NCBI RefSeq assembly: GCF_902381825.1
Contig: NZ_LR698973.1
Coordinates: 144,638 to 208,637, forward strand
Origin: Pseudocoprococcus catus
GTDB taxonomy: Bacteria > Bacillota > Clostridia > Lachnospirales > Lachnospiraceae
Direction: 5' to 3'
Length of the DNA: 64,000 nt
Positions 17,999-26,743 of the stretch are shown here, piece after piece. Below the pieces are notes generated by a model that was not told the DNA's origin, did not search any database, and saw only the letters and a list, made by a program, of their open reading frames with translations. Every line of letters begins with the position of its first letter. Position 1 is the stretch's first letter. A program made the translations under genes and the position numbers.

Positions 17999-20929
17999 AT
18001 GGATATTAGAGAGCTAATTAAAATAATAAACCAAAATGAAGAAGCAAAGCAATTTTGGAAAAAATTTTTAAACAAAGATATACTGGATGAATTGTTAAAG
18101 TATCCTGAGCTTTTGAGCATGCAGGATGTGAAACGTGCAAAGATAGCAAAAGAAGAAAAAGAGTTTTTTCTTAAATGCATATTCAGTGTAAGTACAGAAA
18201 ATGGCATTAAATTTGAAAAAGAAGAACGAGTTTTTGATAGTTTTTATGAGAAGTTGGGCCAATATATCAAAATTGTTTTGAAACAAAAGCTGATTGCTTC
18301 ACTAACAGAAAATATGATAGACAGTCTGGTAAAACAGATAGTTCAAAGAGTTTTTTGGATTCCCTTCAGATGTTTGATAGCAGATATGCATGAGAAAAAA
18401 GATGCTGGGCAATTAAATGGTCATTCAAGTGCAGAAGAATATGATGATTATGTAAGTAAGTACTTACTGAATGAGAGAGAATGCGGAGAATTTCTAAAAA
18501 AGTATCCGGTTATGACGGATTTATTGATTCGTAAAATCGGAGATTATATTAATTATGTGAATGAAATATTTCATCATTTTTATCAGGACAGAGAAACAAT
18601 CAGCAAAGAATTTCATATTGAGCAAAACGCTATGAAAATCACAAAAATATCTTTTAATCAGGATGAAGAACATTTCCCGGAGAGAATGGTGGCACGGGTT
18701 AGATTAAAAGGTGGACAGAAAATTTATTATAAACCCCATTCTTTATTATTGACAGAACGGTACCAGAAAATAGAAAACTGGTTATGGGAGAAGATGGGAC
18801 TAGAGGAATCAAGACATTTGGTGGTGTCGGGTGATGATTATGGCTGGGAACAGGAAGTAACTGAAGCTGCATGTAAGTGTACAAAGGAAATTAAGGAATT
18901 TTATTATCGGTGTGGTGCGGAATGCTGTCTTACTTATGTACTTGGAATGACAGATATTCATATGGATAATGTCATAGCACACGGAAAGTATCCGGTTATT
19001 ATTGATACAGAGTTTATGTTTGATCGCCGAATTGAGGCTGGTATACAAGGAAAAAATCTGCAGCAGAATTTGATGGATACAGTGATACATACGGGATTTG
19101 TGCCGAATGGAATGGGAACACTGCATATAAATGTTTCTGTTTTGAATACATGTGATGAACAGAGATTGTCTGTAAAAATGCCTATGGTCATTAATAAAGG
19201 TACGTCCGAGATGAATATTTCCTATCACTATCCAAAATTATCACATAAAAAGAATATGCCAATATATGAGGGGAAATATATAAGTTTTGAAAATTATATG
19301 AATGAATTTATAAGTGGTTTCAGAAGAGCATATGACTGTATTAAAGCGGATCCAGAAGTATTGGTGGGGATGTGTCAACCAATAATGAAGAAGAGCGTAA
19401 GATATCTTTTTAGAAATACACAGGAATATTATATGTACATTACCAGTTTCAACTTTCCGGAGTTGATGAGGAATCAGGCAAAAAGACAGTTATCCTTATG
19501 GCATATGAACAGAGGGCTTCATTGTAATGAAACGTATCGGGTGAAAATTCTTACTTACGAGATGCAATGTGTCTATGATGGAATTGTTCCGATTTTTTAC
19601 GCAGACGGTAAAAATCTGTTGATGGGGGATGACGAATATATAGAAAATTATTTTCAAAGAGATAATGAACAGCAGCTGAAATTAAGAGTGGAAAAGTTAT
19701 CAGATTGGGATAAGGATTTTCAGACGAAAGTCATTCAAAGTGCTTTACTGATGTATGACAAAAAGAAAGAAAACTGGAACGGGCAACTGGGACAGCCGCA
19801 GTCGAAAATAGGAGAGTTGACAGCTGAAAGAATTGCAAAGTGGGTGTTCAATGCTGCTGTTTTAACAGGAGACAAAATGGAATGGACCAGTGTCATTTAT
19901 GGTAAAGATGGATGGACAAAAGCTGGAAAAGCAGATATTTATTTATACAATGGTTTAAGCGGCATATTTCTTTTCTTTGAGGCAATGTGGCAGAAAAAAC
20001 ATGAAAACTTTTATCACTCAGTGGTTGAACAATTGAAAAAACAGCTATGTGAACATACAGATATTTTAATACAGAATGGCAGCAACCATCAAAGTGATAG
20101 AATGGGATTATTTGACGGTGAAGCATCCGTTGCCTTTACATATTGGATAATGTATAAGCTTACGGCAGAAGAAAGCTATATAGTTTACGCTAAGAAACAG
20201 TGTCAGTTTGTTTTGGACAATGATTATCAGGTAACCAGTGATGATTTAATACAGGGAAGAGCAGGAATCATTATTTTGCTATTGCTTATGTATAAGACAA
20301 CACAGGATAAGATGTATCTTGATATTGCTCAGAAAGTAGGCACAAATTTAGTAGAGAGTATTCAATCGAAGAACTGTCTTGCAGGTATGGCACATGGATA
20401 CAGCGGGATGGCAGTGGCAATGGCTTTATTGGGAAGATATACAGGAGAAGGAAATTATAAAGAAATTGTGTTGGAGTTATGTCGAAAGGAAGACCAGTTG
20501 TTTGATTGTTCAATGAATAATTGGCTTGATATTCGAGAAGGAAGGGAACATCCTAGAAATACTGTTGCATGGTGTCATGGAAGTGCAGGAATACTCTTAG
20601 CACGTGCATTGATTCATAAGATAAGTGGTTTAACAATGGATCAGCTTTTTAAGGATATTCCATTGAATCAGGTGATAGATCAAATGTGCCAGACAGAAAA
20701 AACAGATTGGTGTTTATGTCATGGACAGGCCGGTCTGTTGATAGTAGAAAGATATATTCGTCATGTCTTTGGTTATGAAGAAGAAAAATGGTATGAGAAT
20801 GCGGCAAAGTATTTAGATAAACGTCTATCAATTGAGGATGTTTTGAACTATGGCATAATGCAGGGATTAGCTGGAATAGGAATTTTCCTGTTATTTTGGG
20901 AGTGGGAAAGAGATAAAGACACAAAATAG
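17999..20929 (+). CDS. lanM: Class II lanthipeptide synthetase LanM
   Basis: This 976-residue bifunctional enzyme dehydrates Ser/Thr and cyclises with Cys. The N-terminal dehydratase (DUF4135) has the kinase-like segments KIYYKPHSLLLTERYQKIEN (about residue 243), MTDIHMDNVIAHG (about 318) and PVIIDTEFMFD (about 335). The C-terminal LanC-like cyclase (about 620-970) has HGYSGMAVAMALLG and the zinc ligands in VAWCHGSAGI (Cys, about 860) and WCLCHGQAGLL (Cys-His, about 907). All expected catalytic regions are present, so it looks functional. The ATG at 17999 has TGAGGA eight bases upstream. AT content is high, as in the kinase. Its last 70 bases are duplicated downstream at 22601. Confidence 0.95.
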   Translation: MDIRELIKIINQNEEAKQFWKKFLNKDILDELLKYPELLSMQDVKRAKIAKEEKEFFLKCIFSVSTENGIKFEKEERVFDSFYEKLGQYIKIVLKQKLIASLTENMIDSLVKQIVQRVFWIPFRCLIADMHEKKDAGQLNGHSSAEEYDDYVSKYLLNERECGEFLKKYPVMTDLLIRKIGDYINYVNEIFHHFYQDRETISKEFHIEQNAMKITKISFNQDEEHFPERMVARVRLKGGQKIYYKPHSLLLTERYQKIENWLWEKMGLEESRHLVVSGDDYGWEQEVTEAACKCTKEIKEFYYRCGAECCLTYVLGMTDIHMDNVIAHGKYPVIIDTEFMFDRRIEAGIQGKNLQQNLMDTVIHTGFVPNGMGTLHINVSVLNTCDEQRLSVKMPMVINKGTSEMNISYHYPKLSHKKNMPIYEGKYISFENYMNEFISGFRRAYDCIKADPEVLVGMCQPIMKKSVRYLFRNTQEYYMYITSFNFPELMRNQAKRQLSLWHMNRGLHCNETYRVKILTYEMQCVYDGIVPIFYADGKNLLMGDDEYIENYFQRDNEQQLKLRVEKLSDWDKDFQTKVIQSALLMYDKKKENWNGQLGQPQSKIGELTAERIAKWVFNAAVLTGDKMEWTSVIYGKDGWTKAGKADIYLYNGLSGIFLFFEAMWQKKHENFYHSVVEQLKKQLCEHTDILIQNGSNHQSDRMGLFDGEASVAFTYWIMYKLTAEESYIVYAKKQCQFVLDNDYQVTSDDLIQGRAGIIILLLLMYKTTQDKMYLDIAQKVGTNLVESIQSKNCLAGMAHGYSGMAVAMALLGRYTGEGNYKEIVLELCRKEDQLFDCSMNNWLDIREGREHPRNTVAWCHGSAGILLARALIHKISGLTMDQLFKDIPLNQVIDQMCQTEKTDWCLCHGQAGLLIVERYIRHVFGYEEEKWYENAAKYLDKRLSIEDVLNYGIMQGLAGIGIFLLFWEWERDKDTK

Positions 20930-21040
20930 GGAGATAAGGTAATTCGCCTCATAGATGATTAATAATGTGATATGATTCGTATACAACACAAGTAAACCAC
21001 TATCCACAAAAAGATTGGAGGAACATTATGAAAAAGAAAA
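20861..21040 (+). repeat. 180-bp duplication, copy A (lanM 3' end plus next promoter and RBS)
   Basis: The end of lanM, the intergenic region and the first codons of the next small gene recur almost base for base at 22601-22780. The conserved part includes an extended -10 (TGATATGAT, TATGAT at 20971-20976), GGAGG and ATGAAAAAGAAAA. Homology stops abruptly after the AAAAAGAAAA run. Confidence 0.85.
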
Positions 21041-21144
21041 GTAAATTAATGGCAGCAGTATTTGCACTTATTTTAGGTGTGTCAACAGTTATGCCGGGAA
21101 TGCAGGCACAGGCATCGGATATGAATCGTTTTCCAGTTATTTAA
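21028..21144 (+). CDS. 38-residue Sec-signal peptide with a nine-residue tail (likely frameshifted bacteriocin gene)
   Basis: The ORF has an excellent ribosome binding site (TTGGAGGAACATT) and encodes a classical signal peptide: MKKKSK, hydrophobic core AAVFALILGVSTVM, and cleavage motif AQA-S. Only SDMNRFPVI would remain after cleavage. In the -1 frame the sequence continues GYESFSSYLSSGSWE before a stop. That stretch resembles the start of mature lactococcin-972-like peptides (Gly-rich run, then Trp-acidic). The simplest reading is a bacteriocin gene damaged by a one-base change and a deletion. A genuine short secreted peptide cannot be excluded. Confidence 0.5.
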   Translation: MKKKSKLMAAVFALILGVSTVMPGMQAQASDMNRFPVI

Positions 21145-21175
21145 GTAGTGGTAGTTGGGAATGAGGGGAAGAAAG

Positions 21176-22576
21176 ATGAACTTAACAAGATATGCATGCT
21201 TTGGAGTGTTGATGGTTTTGATATTGACAGGCTGTCAGGCAACACCTAATCAGGACGTCATTGCTAATAAGAATGATCAGCAGGTGAATCAGAATGAATC
21301 AGGTACATCTATAGAAGAATCAAATAGTGTGGAGGAAAGTGCTGATGATGGGACTGTTGTGTCGGAAGCAATTTCTGAAACGTTTTCTTCTGATGATGGG
21401 AATGTGACAATTAGTGTGCAAACGGATGCAGTAAAAGTACATAGTGTACCGATTGTACAGGCAGAGGCGAAAGATATTTCGGTGGATGATGTGAAGCGAT
21501 GGGCAAAGGCTTTTTATGGAACAGAAGATGTTTATGAAGCCACAAAGCAAATGACAAAGTCAGAAATTGAGGAGGCTATTCTCTGGCGTCAGCAGAAGAT
21601 AAATGATAGAGAAAGTTTAATAGAAGAAGGATATAGTGAAGCTGATGCGGATACGATGATTGAATATTACAAAGAGCAAATTGAGAGTTTAAAAGCAAGT
21701 TATCAAAAAGCACCGGATGATGATGAACGAAAAAAAACGGATTGGGCATTTCATCCTTTATCTTATTATGATGATGATTCAATGGAAAATAATGGAGATA
21801 CAAGTAATACAGATAAGACACAGACATTAAAAGTGCAGGGGGAGAGTGACGGTCAAAAAGCTTATGTCAGTGCCAGCAATAGAGAAACGGCGGACTATCA
21901 ATTGCATTCTTTGATGTTTTACTGGAATGATGAAGAAGAGGGTTGGATGGCAGGTGGCAGTTCTTCTGTGAATCAGGAAGAAGCGATTCGAATTACAGAT
22001 GAGAAGCTGAAGGCGTTAGTAGATGGAAAATGGAAGGTGAATACAGTCTGGTCTAACGGTAATCAGTGGCATATTCAATATGTTCCGGTTATAAACGAAT
22101 TGCCGTGTCTTTATAGTGATATTAATTACACTTCAGACGATGCTTATGCTGCAAACTTAGAGTATGAACAGATAGACTTTACACTTACAGATGACAAAAT
22201 TGTAGCTGTGGAGTGGGAATCTCCAATGAAAATAACCTCAACAGATAGTCAGCCTGCAGAAATACTGCCATTTGATGATATTTATACAGCCTTTAAAAAT
22301 TATATGCAGGTGAAATGTACCTTAAATTCATTGGGATTGGCATCGGAGGATGAAACAGAAGGTACAGAGCAGGCCTTTGCCAATGTGAATGATATCAGCC
22401 AGATGTACTGCCGTGTGAAAGTTAAAAATGCAGAGAATACATTTCAATATGTACCGGTTTATGTTTTCAGCGGCTATGTCAGCCAGGGGGACTACAAAGA
22501 GGATGATTGGGTGAATCATTTTTGCGTGGTAAATGCCACGGATGGCACAATTATTAATACCTGGTTAGGATATTAA
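21176..22576 (+). CDS. Lipoprotein paralog 1 of the lanthipeptide locus (candidate immunity protein)
   Basis: This 466-residue secreted lipoprotein starts MNLTRYACFGVLMVLILTGC, with a perfect lipobox (LTGC, Cys20). A linker rich in Asn, Glu and Ser follows, then conserved segments shared with two neighbouring paralogs: VDDVKRWAKAFYGTEDVYE (about 110), EEAILWRQQKINDRE, YVSASNRETADYQLHS, and a C-terminal FCVVNATDGTIINTWLGY. It may belong to the DUF6034 group of clostridial lipoproteins; this is from memory and unverified. Position after lanM suggests lipid-anchored self-protection analogous to LanI, although it is about twice the size of NisI. The ATG at 21176 follows AGGGGAAG; an upstream in-frame start would spoil the signal peptide. 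Confidence 0.75.
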   Translation: MNLTRYACFGVLMVLILTGCQATPNQDVIANKNDQQVNQNESGTSIEESNSVEESADDGTVVSEAISETFSSDDGNVTISVQTDAVKVHSVPIVQAEAKDISVDDVKRWAKAFYGTEDVYEATKQMTKSEIEEAILWRQQKINDRESLIEEGYSEADADTMIEYYKEQIESLKASYQKAPDDDERKKTDWAFHPLSYYDDDSMENNGDTSNTDKTQTLKVQGESDGQKAYVSASNRETADYQLHSLMFYWNDEEEGWMAGGSSSVNQEEAIRITDEKLKALVDGKWKVNTVWSNGNQWHIQYVPVINELPCLYSDINYTSDDAYAANLEYEQIDFTLTDDKIVAVEWESPMKITSTDSQPAEILPFDDIYTAFKNYMQVKCTLNSLGLASEDETEGTEQAFANVNDISQMYCRVKVKNAENTFQYVPVYVFSGYVSQGDYKEDDWVNHFCVVNATDGTIINTWLGY

Positions 22577-22600
22577 TTGCAGAGGAGGGGAGCCGCCACA

Positions 22601-22780
22601 CATGGGGTTAGCGGAATAATAATTTTTTTCTATTTTGGGAGTGGGAAAGAGATAAAGACACAAAATTGGGAGATAAGGTAATATGTCTCATAGATGGTTA
22701 ATAATGTGATATGATTCGTATACAACACAAGTAAACCACTATCCACAAAAAAGATTGGAGGAACATTATGAAAAAGAAAA
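22601..22780 (+). repeat. 180-bp duplication, copy B
   Basis: This repeats 20861-21040. The former lanM stop TAG reads TTG here, and no lanM gene precedes it. The extended -10 (TATGAT at 22710-22715), GGAGG and ATGAAAAAGAAAA are kept. It marks unequal recombination or a tandem duplication of a lanM-end/peptide/lipoprotein unit. Confidence 0.85.
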
Positions 22781-22907
22781 ACATGCAACTTATTATAATT
22801 CTGGTAATTCTTTAGCTTATTGTCCGTCAAAGGATCTGTGGCGTGGATATTATGAAGGCTCCGGAAGTATATCTAGCATCAAACTTGGATGGCATGATAT
22901 CGGATAA
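22768..22907 (+). pseudogene. Broken secreted-peptide gene with displaced bacteriocin C-terminus
   Basis: The start ATGAAAAAGAAAA matches the gene at 21028 but the frame stops after 15 codons (MKKKNMQLIIILVIL). In another frame the sequence 22782-22904 reads as an open segment starting HATYYNSGNSLAYCPSKD and ending SIKLGWHDIG before TAA. That segment looks like the C-terminal half of a lactococcin-972-type bacteriocin (His followed by a hydrophobic Tyr run, then Trp-Arg-Gly and Ser-rich strands). With the N-terminal fragment at 21028 it could complete one ancestral gene. Neither fragment can make the full peptide. Confidence 0.45.
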
Positions 22908-22935
22908 TTTTGCCGGATATATTTGGAGTATAAAA

Positions 22936-24315
22936 ATGAAAGCACGAAATTATATAGGTTTAATGATATTGACATCGTTGTTATTATCTGGCTGTCAAGC
23001 CACACCGGCTCAGGATATTGTTGCCAACAAGAATGATCATCAGACGGAACAATCGAAAGCGGAATCAGTTGTAGATTCAACGGAAGTTGCAGACGATGAA
23101 AAGATTGTTTCAGAAGGATATTCTGAATCCTTTGCTTCTGATAGCGGTGATGTGATAATCAACATTCAGGTTGGACAGGTGAAAGTGCGGCCTATACCAG
23201 TTATGCAGGCGGAAGCGCAGGATATTTCGGTGGACGATGTGAAGCAATGGTCCAAGGCCTTCTTTGGTACAGAAGATGTATATGAGGGAAACAGTCAGAT
23301 GACGAAGTCAGAAATTTAGGAAGAAATTCTTTTACGTCAGCAGTGGATCAATGATAGAGATCGATTAATCACAGAAGAGGGATATACAGAAGAAGCGGCA
23401 GATGCAGTGATTCAGTCTTATCAGGAGGAAATAGATAATCTCAAAGCCAATTATGAAAGTGCACCTGAAGATGATGATAGACAAAAGACAGACTGGACAT
23501 TCCATCCTGCTTCCTATTATATGAAAACGGCTGAAGACGGTGAAGATGAAGATTGGGGCAATCTGGATAAAACAGACAAGTTAAAGGTCATCGGTGATTG
23601 TGACGGCAAGATGGCTTATGTGAGTGCCAGCAACAGATCAACACCGGATTATCAACTGCACAGCATTATGTTTTACTGGGATGATGAACAAGCAGGTTGG
23701 GAGAACAATGGAAAATCATCTATCAGCCAGGAGGAGGCTGTGAAGCTGACAAATCAGAAACTAAAGGAATTGACAGATGGTGAATGGACGGTGAATGCTG
23801 TCTGGTCAATAGGCAATCAATGGCGTATCCAGTATGTTCCGAGTATTGATCAGATACCTTGTGTTTACAGTACCATTGATTATACTGCGGATGATACTTA
23901 TGCATCGAATCTGGATTATGAGCAGATTGATTTTTCAGTGACGGATGATCAAATTGTATCTGCGGAATGGGATACACCGATGAAGGTGACATCTGCAGAC
24001 AGCCAGACGTCAGAACTGAAATCCTTTGCTGAACTATATGATGCCTTTAAAACATATATGAAAGTGAGCACCAGTGTCAGCTCATTGGGGTTGATGGAAG
24101 ACGATTCCGAAGATGCAGCTGTGAATATCACGAAAATTCAGCAGATGTATTGCCGTGTAAAGGAGAAAAATACAGATAATACATATCAGTATGTACCGGT
24201 GTATGCATTTCTTGGGAAAATCAGTGTAAGCGGAACAGAAGATACAAATGACAGTATCTTCTGCTTAATTCATGCAATAGACGGCACGATCATTAATGCT
24301 GGTTTAGGGTATTGA
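22936..24315 (+). pseudogene. Lipoprotein paralog 2, interrupted by an amber codon
   Basis: The reading frame starts MKARNYIGLMILTSLLLSGC (lipobox LSGC) and runs for 459 codons to a proper end, but codon 128 (23317-23319) is TAG. The paralogs read MTKSEIEEAI or MTKSDIEKAI here; this copy reads MTKSEI-stop-EEIL, so a single G-to-T change (GAG to TAG) explains it. The rest is in frame and well conserved, indicating recent inactivation. Unless suppressed, only a 127-residue fragment is made, or a downstream piece from an internal start. An upstream in-frame ATG at 22843 exists but would disrupt the signal peptide. Confidence 0.88.
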
Positions 24316-24327
24316 TAATGTGAATTG

Positions 24328-24370
24328 AAAAACGATGTTAGCAGGAAATACCTGATTGGCATCGTTTTTT
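24328..24370 (+). terminator. Intrinsic terminator after lipoprotein paralog 2
   Basis: AAAAACGATG (24328-24337) pairs with CATCGTTTTT (24360-24369). It separates the lanthipeptide transcript from the lipoprotein 3/ABC operon. Confidence 0.85.
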
Positions 24371-24399
24371 AGAATATTTTTCTAGGTTGTCAGATTTGC

Positions 24400-24428
24400 T
24401 TTCTTTTTTGCTAATACAAAGATATAAT
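24400..24428 (+). promoter_or_regulatory. Possible promoter of the lipoprotein 3/ABC operon
   Basis: A perfect -10 TATAAT lies at 24423-24428, directly after the preceding terminator. The -35 is poor (TTTCTT region around 24400-24405). The seven downstream genes have no other obvious promoter. Confidence 0.4.
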
Positions 24429-24500
24429 GATGCATTTTTTATGCCTGTGAATTTTATAATACAGTCAGAAAATGTTAAAGCAAGGCAGGAGGAAAGCACG

Positions 24501-25913
24501 ATGAAGATAAGAAAATATGCATGTATAGCCATCTCAGCGGCACTATTGATGACAGGCTGTCAGGCCACGCCGGATCAGGATATTGTGGCCAACAAGAATG
24601 ATAATCAGGCCAGTCAGAATGAAACGAGCCAGTCCGTTGATGATACCATTGCCATTGACGAAAACGCAGATGGAAAGGTTGTATCTGAAGCAATTTCTGA
24701 TTCCTTTGATTCCACGGAAGGTGATGTAACAATTAAGGTTCAGGCAGATCAGGTGAGAGCAAAGAATGTACCGGTTCTGCAGGCGGAGGCGCAGTCTGTA
24801 TCTGCGGATGATGTGAAGCGGTGGTGTAATGTTTTCTTTGGCACAGAGGATGTCTATGAGTATCGGGATGAGATGACGAAATCGGATATCGAGAAAGCCA
24901 TTCTCTGGCGTCAGCAGAAGATCAGTGACAGGGATGGTTTACTGGCAGAAGGGTACACGGAGGATGAGATAGATAGTACTATTGAGTTGTATCAGGAGGA
25001 GATTAATAATTTGAAATCAAATTATGATTCAGCACCAGAAAAATATGAAGGAACAAAGACGGACTGGGAGTTTCATCCAGCATCCTACTGGATGAAAGAC
25101 GAGACGAATGGTGATGAGGAGGACTGGAGTAAAGAGGACAAAACGGAATCTCTGGAGGTAAGAGGAGATTATGAAGGCAAAGGAGCACATATCAGTGCCA
25201 GCAATCGGCAGGATGCAGACTATCAGGTGCATGATATGTTTTTTGTACTGAATGATGAAGTGGATATCAATTACAATGCTGATCCTGTCATCAGCCGGGA
25301 GGAAGCCATTCAAATGACCAGTGAGAAGCTGAAGGCACTGACGGATAAGGAATGGCAGGTAGATTCAGTTGACAATAATGGCAATCAGTGGCGAATCAAA
25401 TATGTGCCTGTCATCAATAACCTTCCGTGTCTTTTAACAGATCTATCCTATGACAGTACGGATGCCTATGCGGCAAATCTGATCTATGAAATGCTGGAGT
25501 TTGAAATAATAGATGGTCAGATTACATCTGTGGAATGGGATTCCCCAATGGAAATAACCTCAACCGATAGTCAGCCAGCAGAAATGTTGCCTTTTGATGA
25601 TATTTATACAGCCTTTAAAAATTATATGCAGGTGAAATGTACCATGACATCACTTGGTATGGCTTCAGATGATGAGATGGAGGATGAAACAACAACAGAG
25701 ACAGAAAAGGTCTGTGCGAATGTGAATGATATTCGTCAGATGTATTGCCGTGTGAAGGTTAAAAATTCGGATCAGGCCTTTGAATATGTGCCGGTCTATG
25801 TTTTCAGCGGCTATGCAAGCCAGGGAGATTATAAAGAAGATGGGTGGGTCAACCATTTTTGTGTGGTAAATGCGACAGATGGCACAATTATCAATACCTG
25901 GTTAGGTTATTAA
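24501..25913 (+). CDS. Lipoprotein paralog 3, heading the ABC operon
   Basis: This 470-residue lipoprotein has the signal MKIRKYACIAISAALLMTGC (lipobox MTGC, Cys20). The body is the same as paralogs 1 and 2, including VSADDVKRWCNVFFGTEDVY, KAILWRQQKISDRDG and an identical C-terminal FCVVNATDGTIINTWLGY. The last 100 residues are nearly identical to paralog 1, suggesting recent duplication or gene conversion. The ATG at 24501 has AGGAGGA eight bases upstream. The permease follows after 20 bases, so it is co-transcribed with the ABC transporter and may deliver or sequester the same substrate. Confidence 0.78.
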   Translation: MKIRKYACIAISAALLMTGCQATPDQDIVANKNDNQASQNETSQSVDDTIAIDENADGKVVSEAISDSFDSTEGDVTIKVQADQVRAKNVPVLQAEAQSVSADDVKRWCNVFFGTEDVYEYRDEMTKSDIEKAILWRQQKISDRDGLLAEGYTEDEIDSTIELYQEEINNLKSNYDSAPEKYEGTKTDWEFHPASYWMKDETNGDEEDWSKEDKTESLEVRGDYEGKGAHISASNRQDADYQVHDMFFVLNDEVDINYNADPVISREEAIQMTSEKLKALTDKEWQVDSVDNNGNQWRIKYVPVINNLPCLLTDLSYDSTDAYAANLIYEMLEFEIIDGQITSVEWDSPMEITSTDSQPAEMLPFDDIYTAFKNYMQVKCTMTSLGMASDDEMEDETTTETEKVCANVNDIRQMYCRVKVKNSDQAFEYVPVYVFSGYASQGDYKEDGWVNHFCVVNATDGTIINTWLGY

Positions 25914-25933
25914 AAGAAACAGATAGGAAGAAA

Positions 25934-26743
25934 ATGTTAGCATATGATAAAAAACAAATCGGCCGGATTCACCGGATTCTGATTCCGGCTGTGATTTTTA
26001 CGGCGGCTGTGTTATTGGGAAGGATGGATACCATCATGGCAGACTTTGGTCAGTCAGAACCCCTGGCAGCGGGAAAGGCCCTGAGCTTTGCCTTTGAATC
26101 CCTGACAACCGGCAATGCGCTGCTGGTGGCACCGGTGATCTGTGCTTTTCCATATGGAGCCGCCTGTATTGATGAGGTCAAATCCGGTATGTTCAAAAAT
26201 GTCCTTTACAGGACGGATAAAGCAAGTTATATTCATTCGAAGGCAGCAGCATGCATGCTGTCCGGCGCAGTGACTCTGATGGGGGCTGCGCTTTTGGTGA
26301 TTCTTGTAAGTGCGGTTTTGCTGATGCCATTGGAAACAGCTTCAGGGACTGCGAATGCGGCACAGGCAGCAGATATTGCAGATACTGCCGGTGCTGCCGG
26401 GGAGATTGCCCAGAGCTATGAGATTCAGCAGTTGATTGGATTGGTCTTCAGGTATGGCTGTTTTGGGGCGGTGTGGTCACTGGTGGGGATGCTGTTGTCA
26501 CTGGGCACCTTCAATCGTCTGATGGCATGGATCGGACCATTTATTGTAGATTATTTGCTGGAAATCCTATATGAAAGATATTTTGATGGCTTGAAATTGT
26601 TCTATCCAAAGGAATGGCTGGTGATGAGCTGGAGCTGGCCTCTGAAGGACTGGGGAATCTGCCTGTGGCTGCTGCTTCTGGCAGGGATGATTTATCTGGT
26701 GGTAAGAAGAACAGGGATGAGGTGTCTGGAACGTGTGGTATAA
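25934..26743 (+). CDS. ABC-2-type permease subunit A
   Basis: This 269-residue membrane protein has about six hydrophobic segments (residues 15-35, 65-85, 110-140, 180-205, 210-230 and 245-262). An internal Ala/Gly-rich stretch (about 140-165) is unusual. FPYGAACIDEVKSGMFKNVL (about 77-96) is the coupling-helix type region of ABC-2 permeases. Its stop overlaps the next permease. The order lipoprotein, permease, permease, ATPase resembles LanI with LanE, LanG and LanF, but a non-immunity exporter is also possible. The start at 25934 follows AGGAAG. Confidence 0.75.
   Translation: MLAYDKKQIGRIHRILIPAVIFTAAVLLGRMDTIMADFGQSEPLAAGKALSFAFESLTTGNALLVAPVICAFPYGAACIDEVKSGMFKNVLYRTDKASYIHSKAAACMLSGAVTLMGAALLVILVSAVLLMPLETASGTANAAQAADIADTAGAAGEIAQSYEIQQLIGLVFRYGCFGAVWSLVGMLLSLGTFNRLMAWIGPFIVDYLLEILYERYFDGLKLFYPKEWLVMSWSWPLKDWGICLWLLLLAGMIYLVVRRTGMRCLERVV

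Noticed and set aside
23317-23319. TAG in lipoprotein 2 read as pyrrolysine
   Set aside because: Paralogs have Glu at this site, no pyrrolysine genes are visible, and a single G-to-T mutation is simpler.
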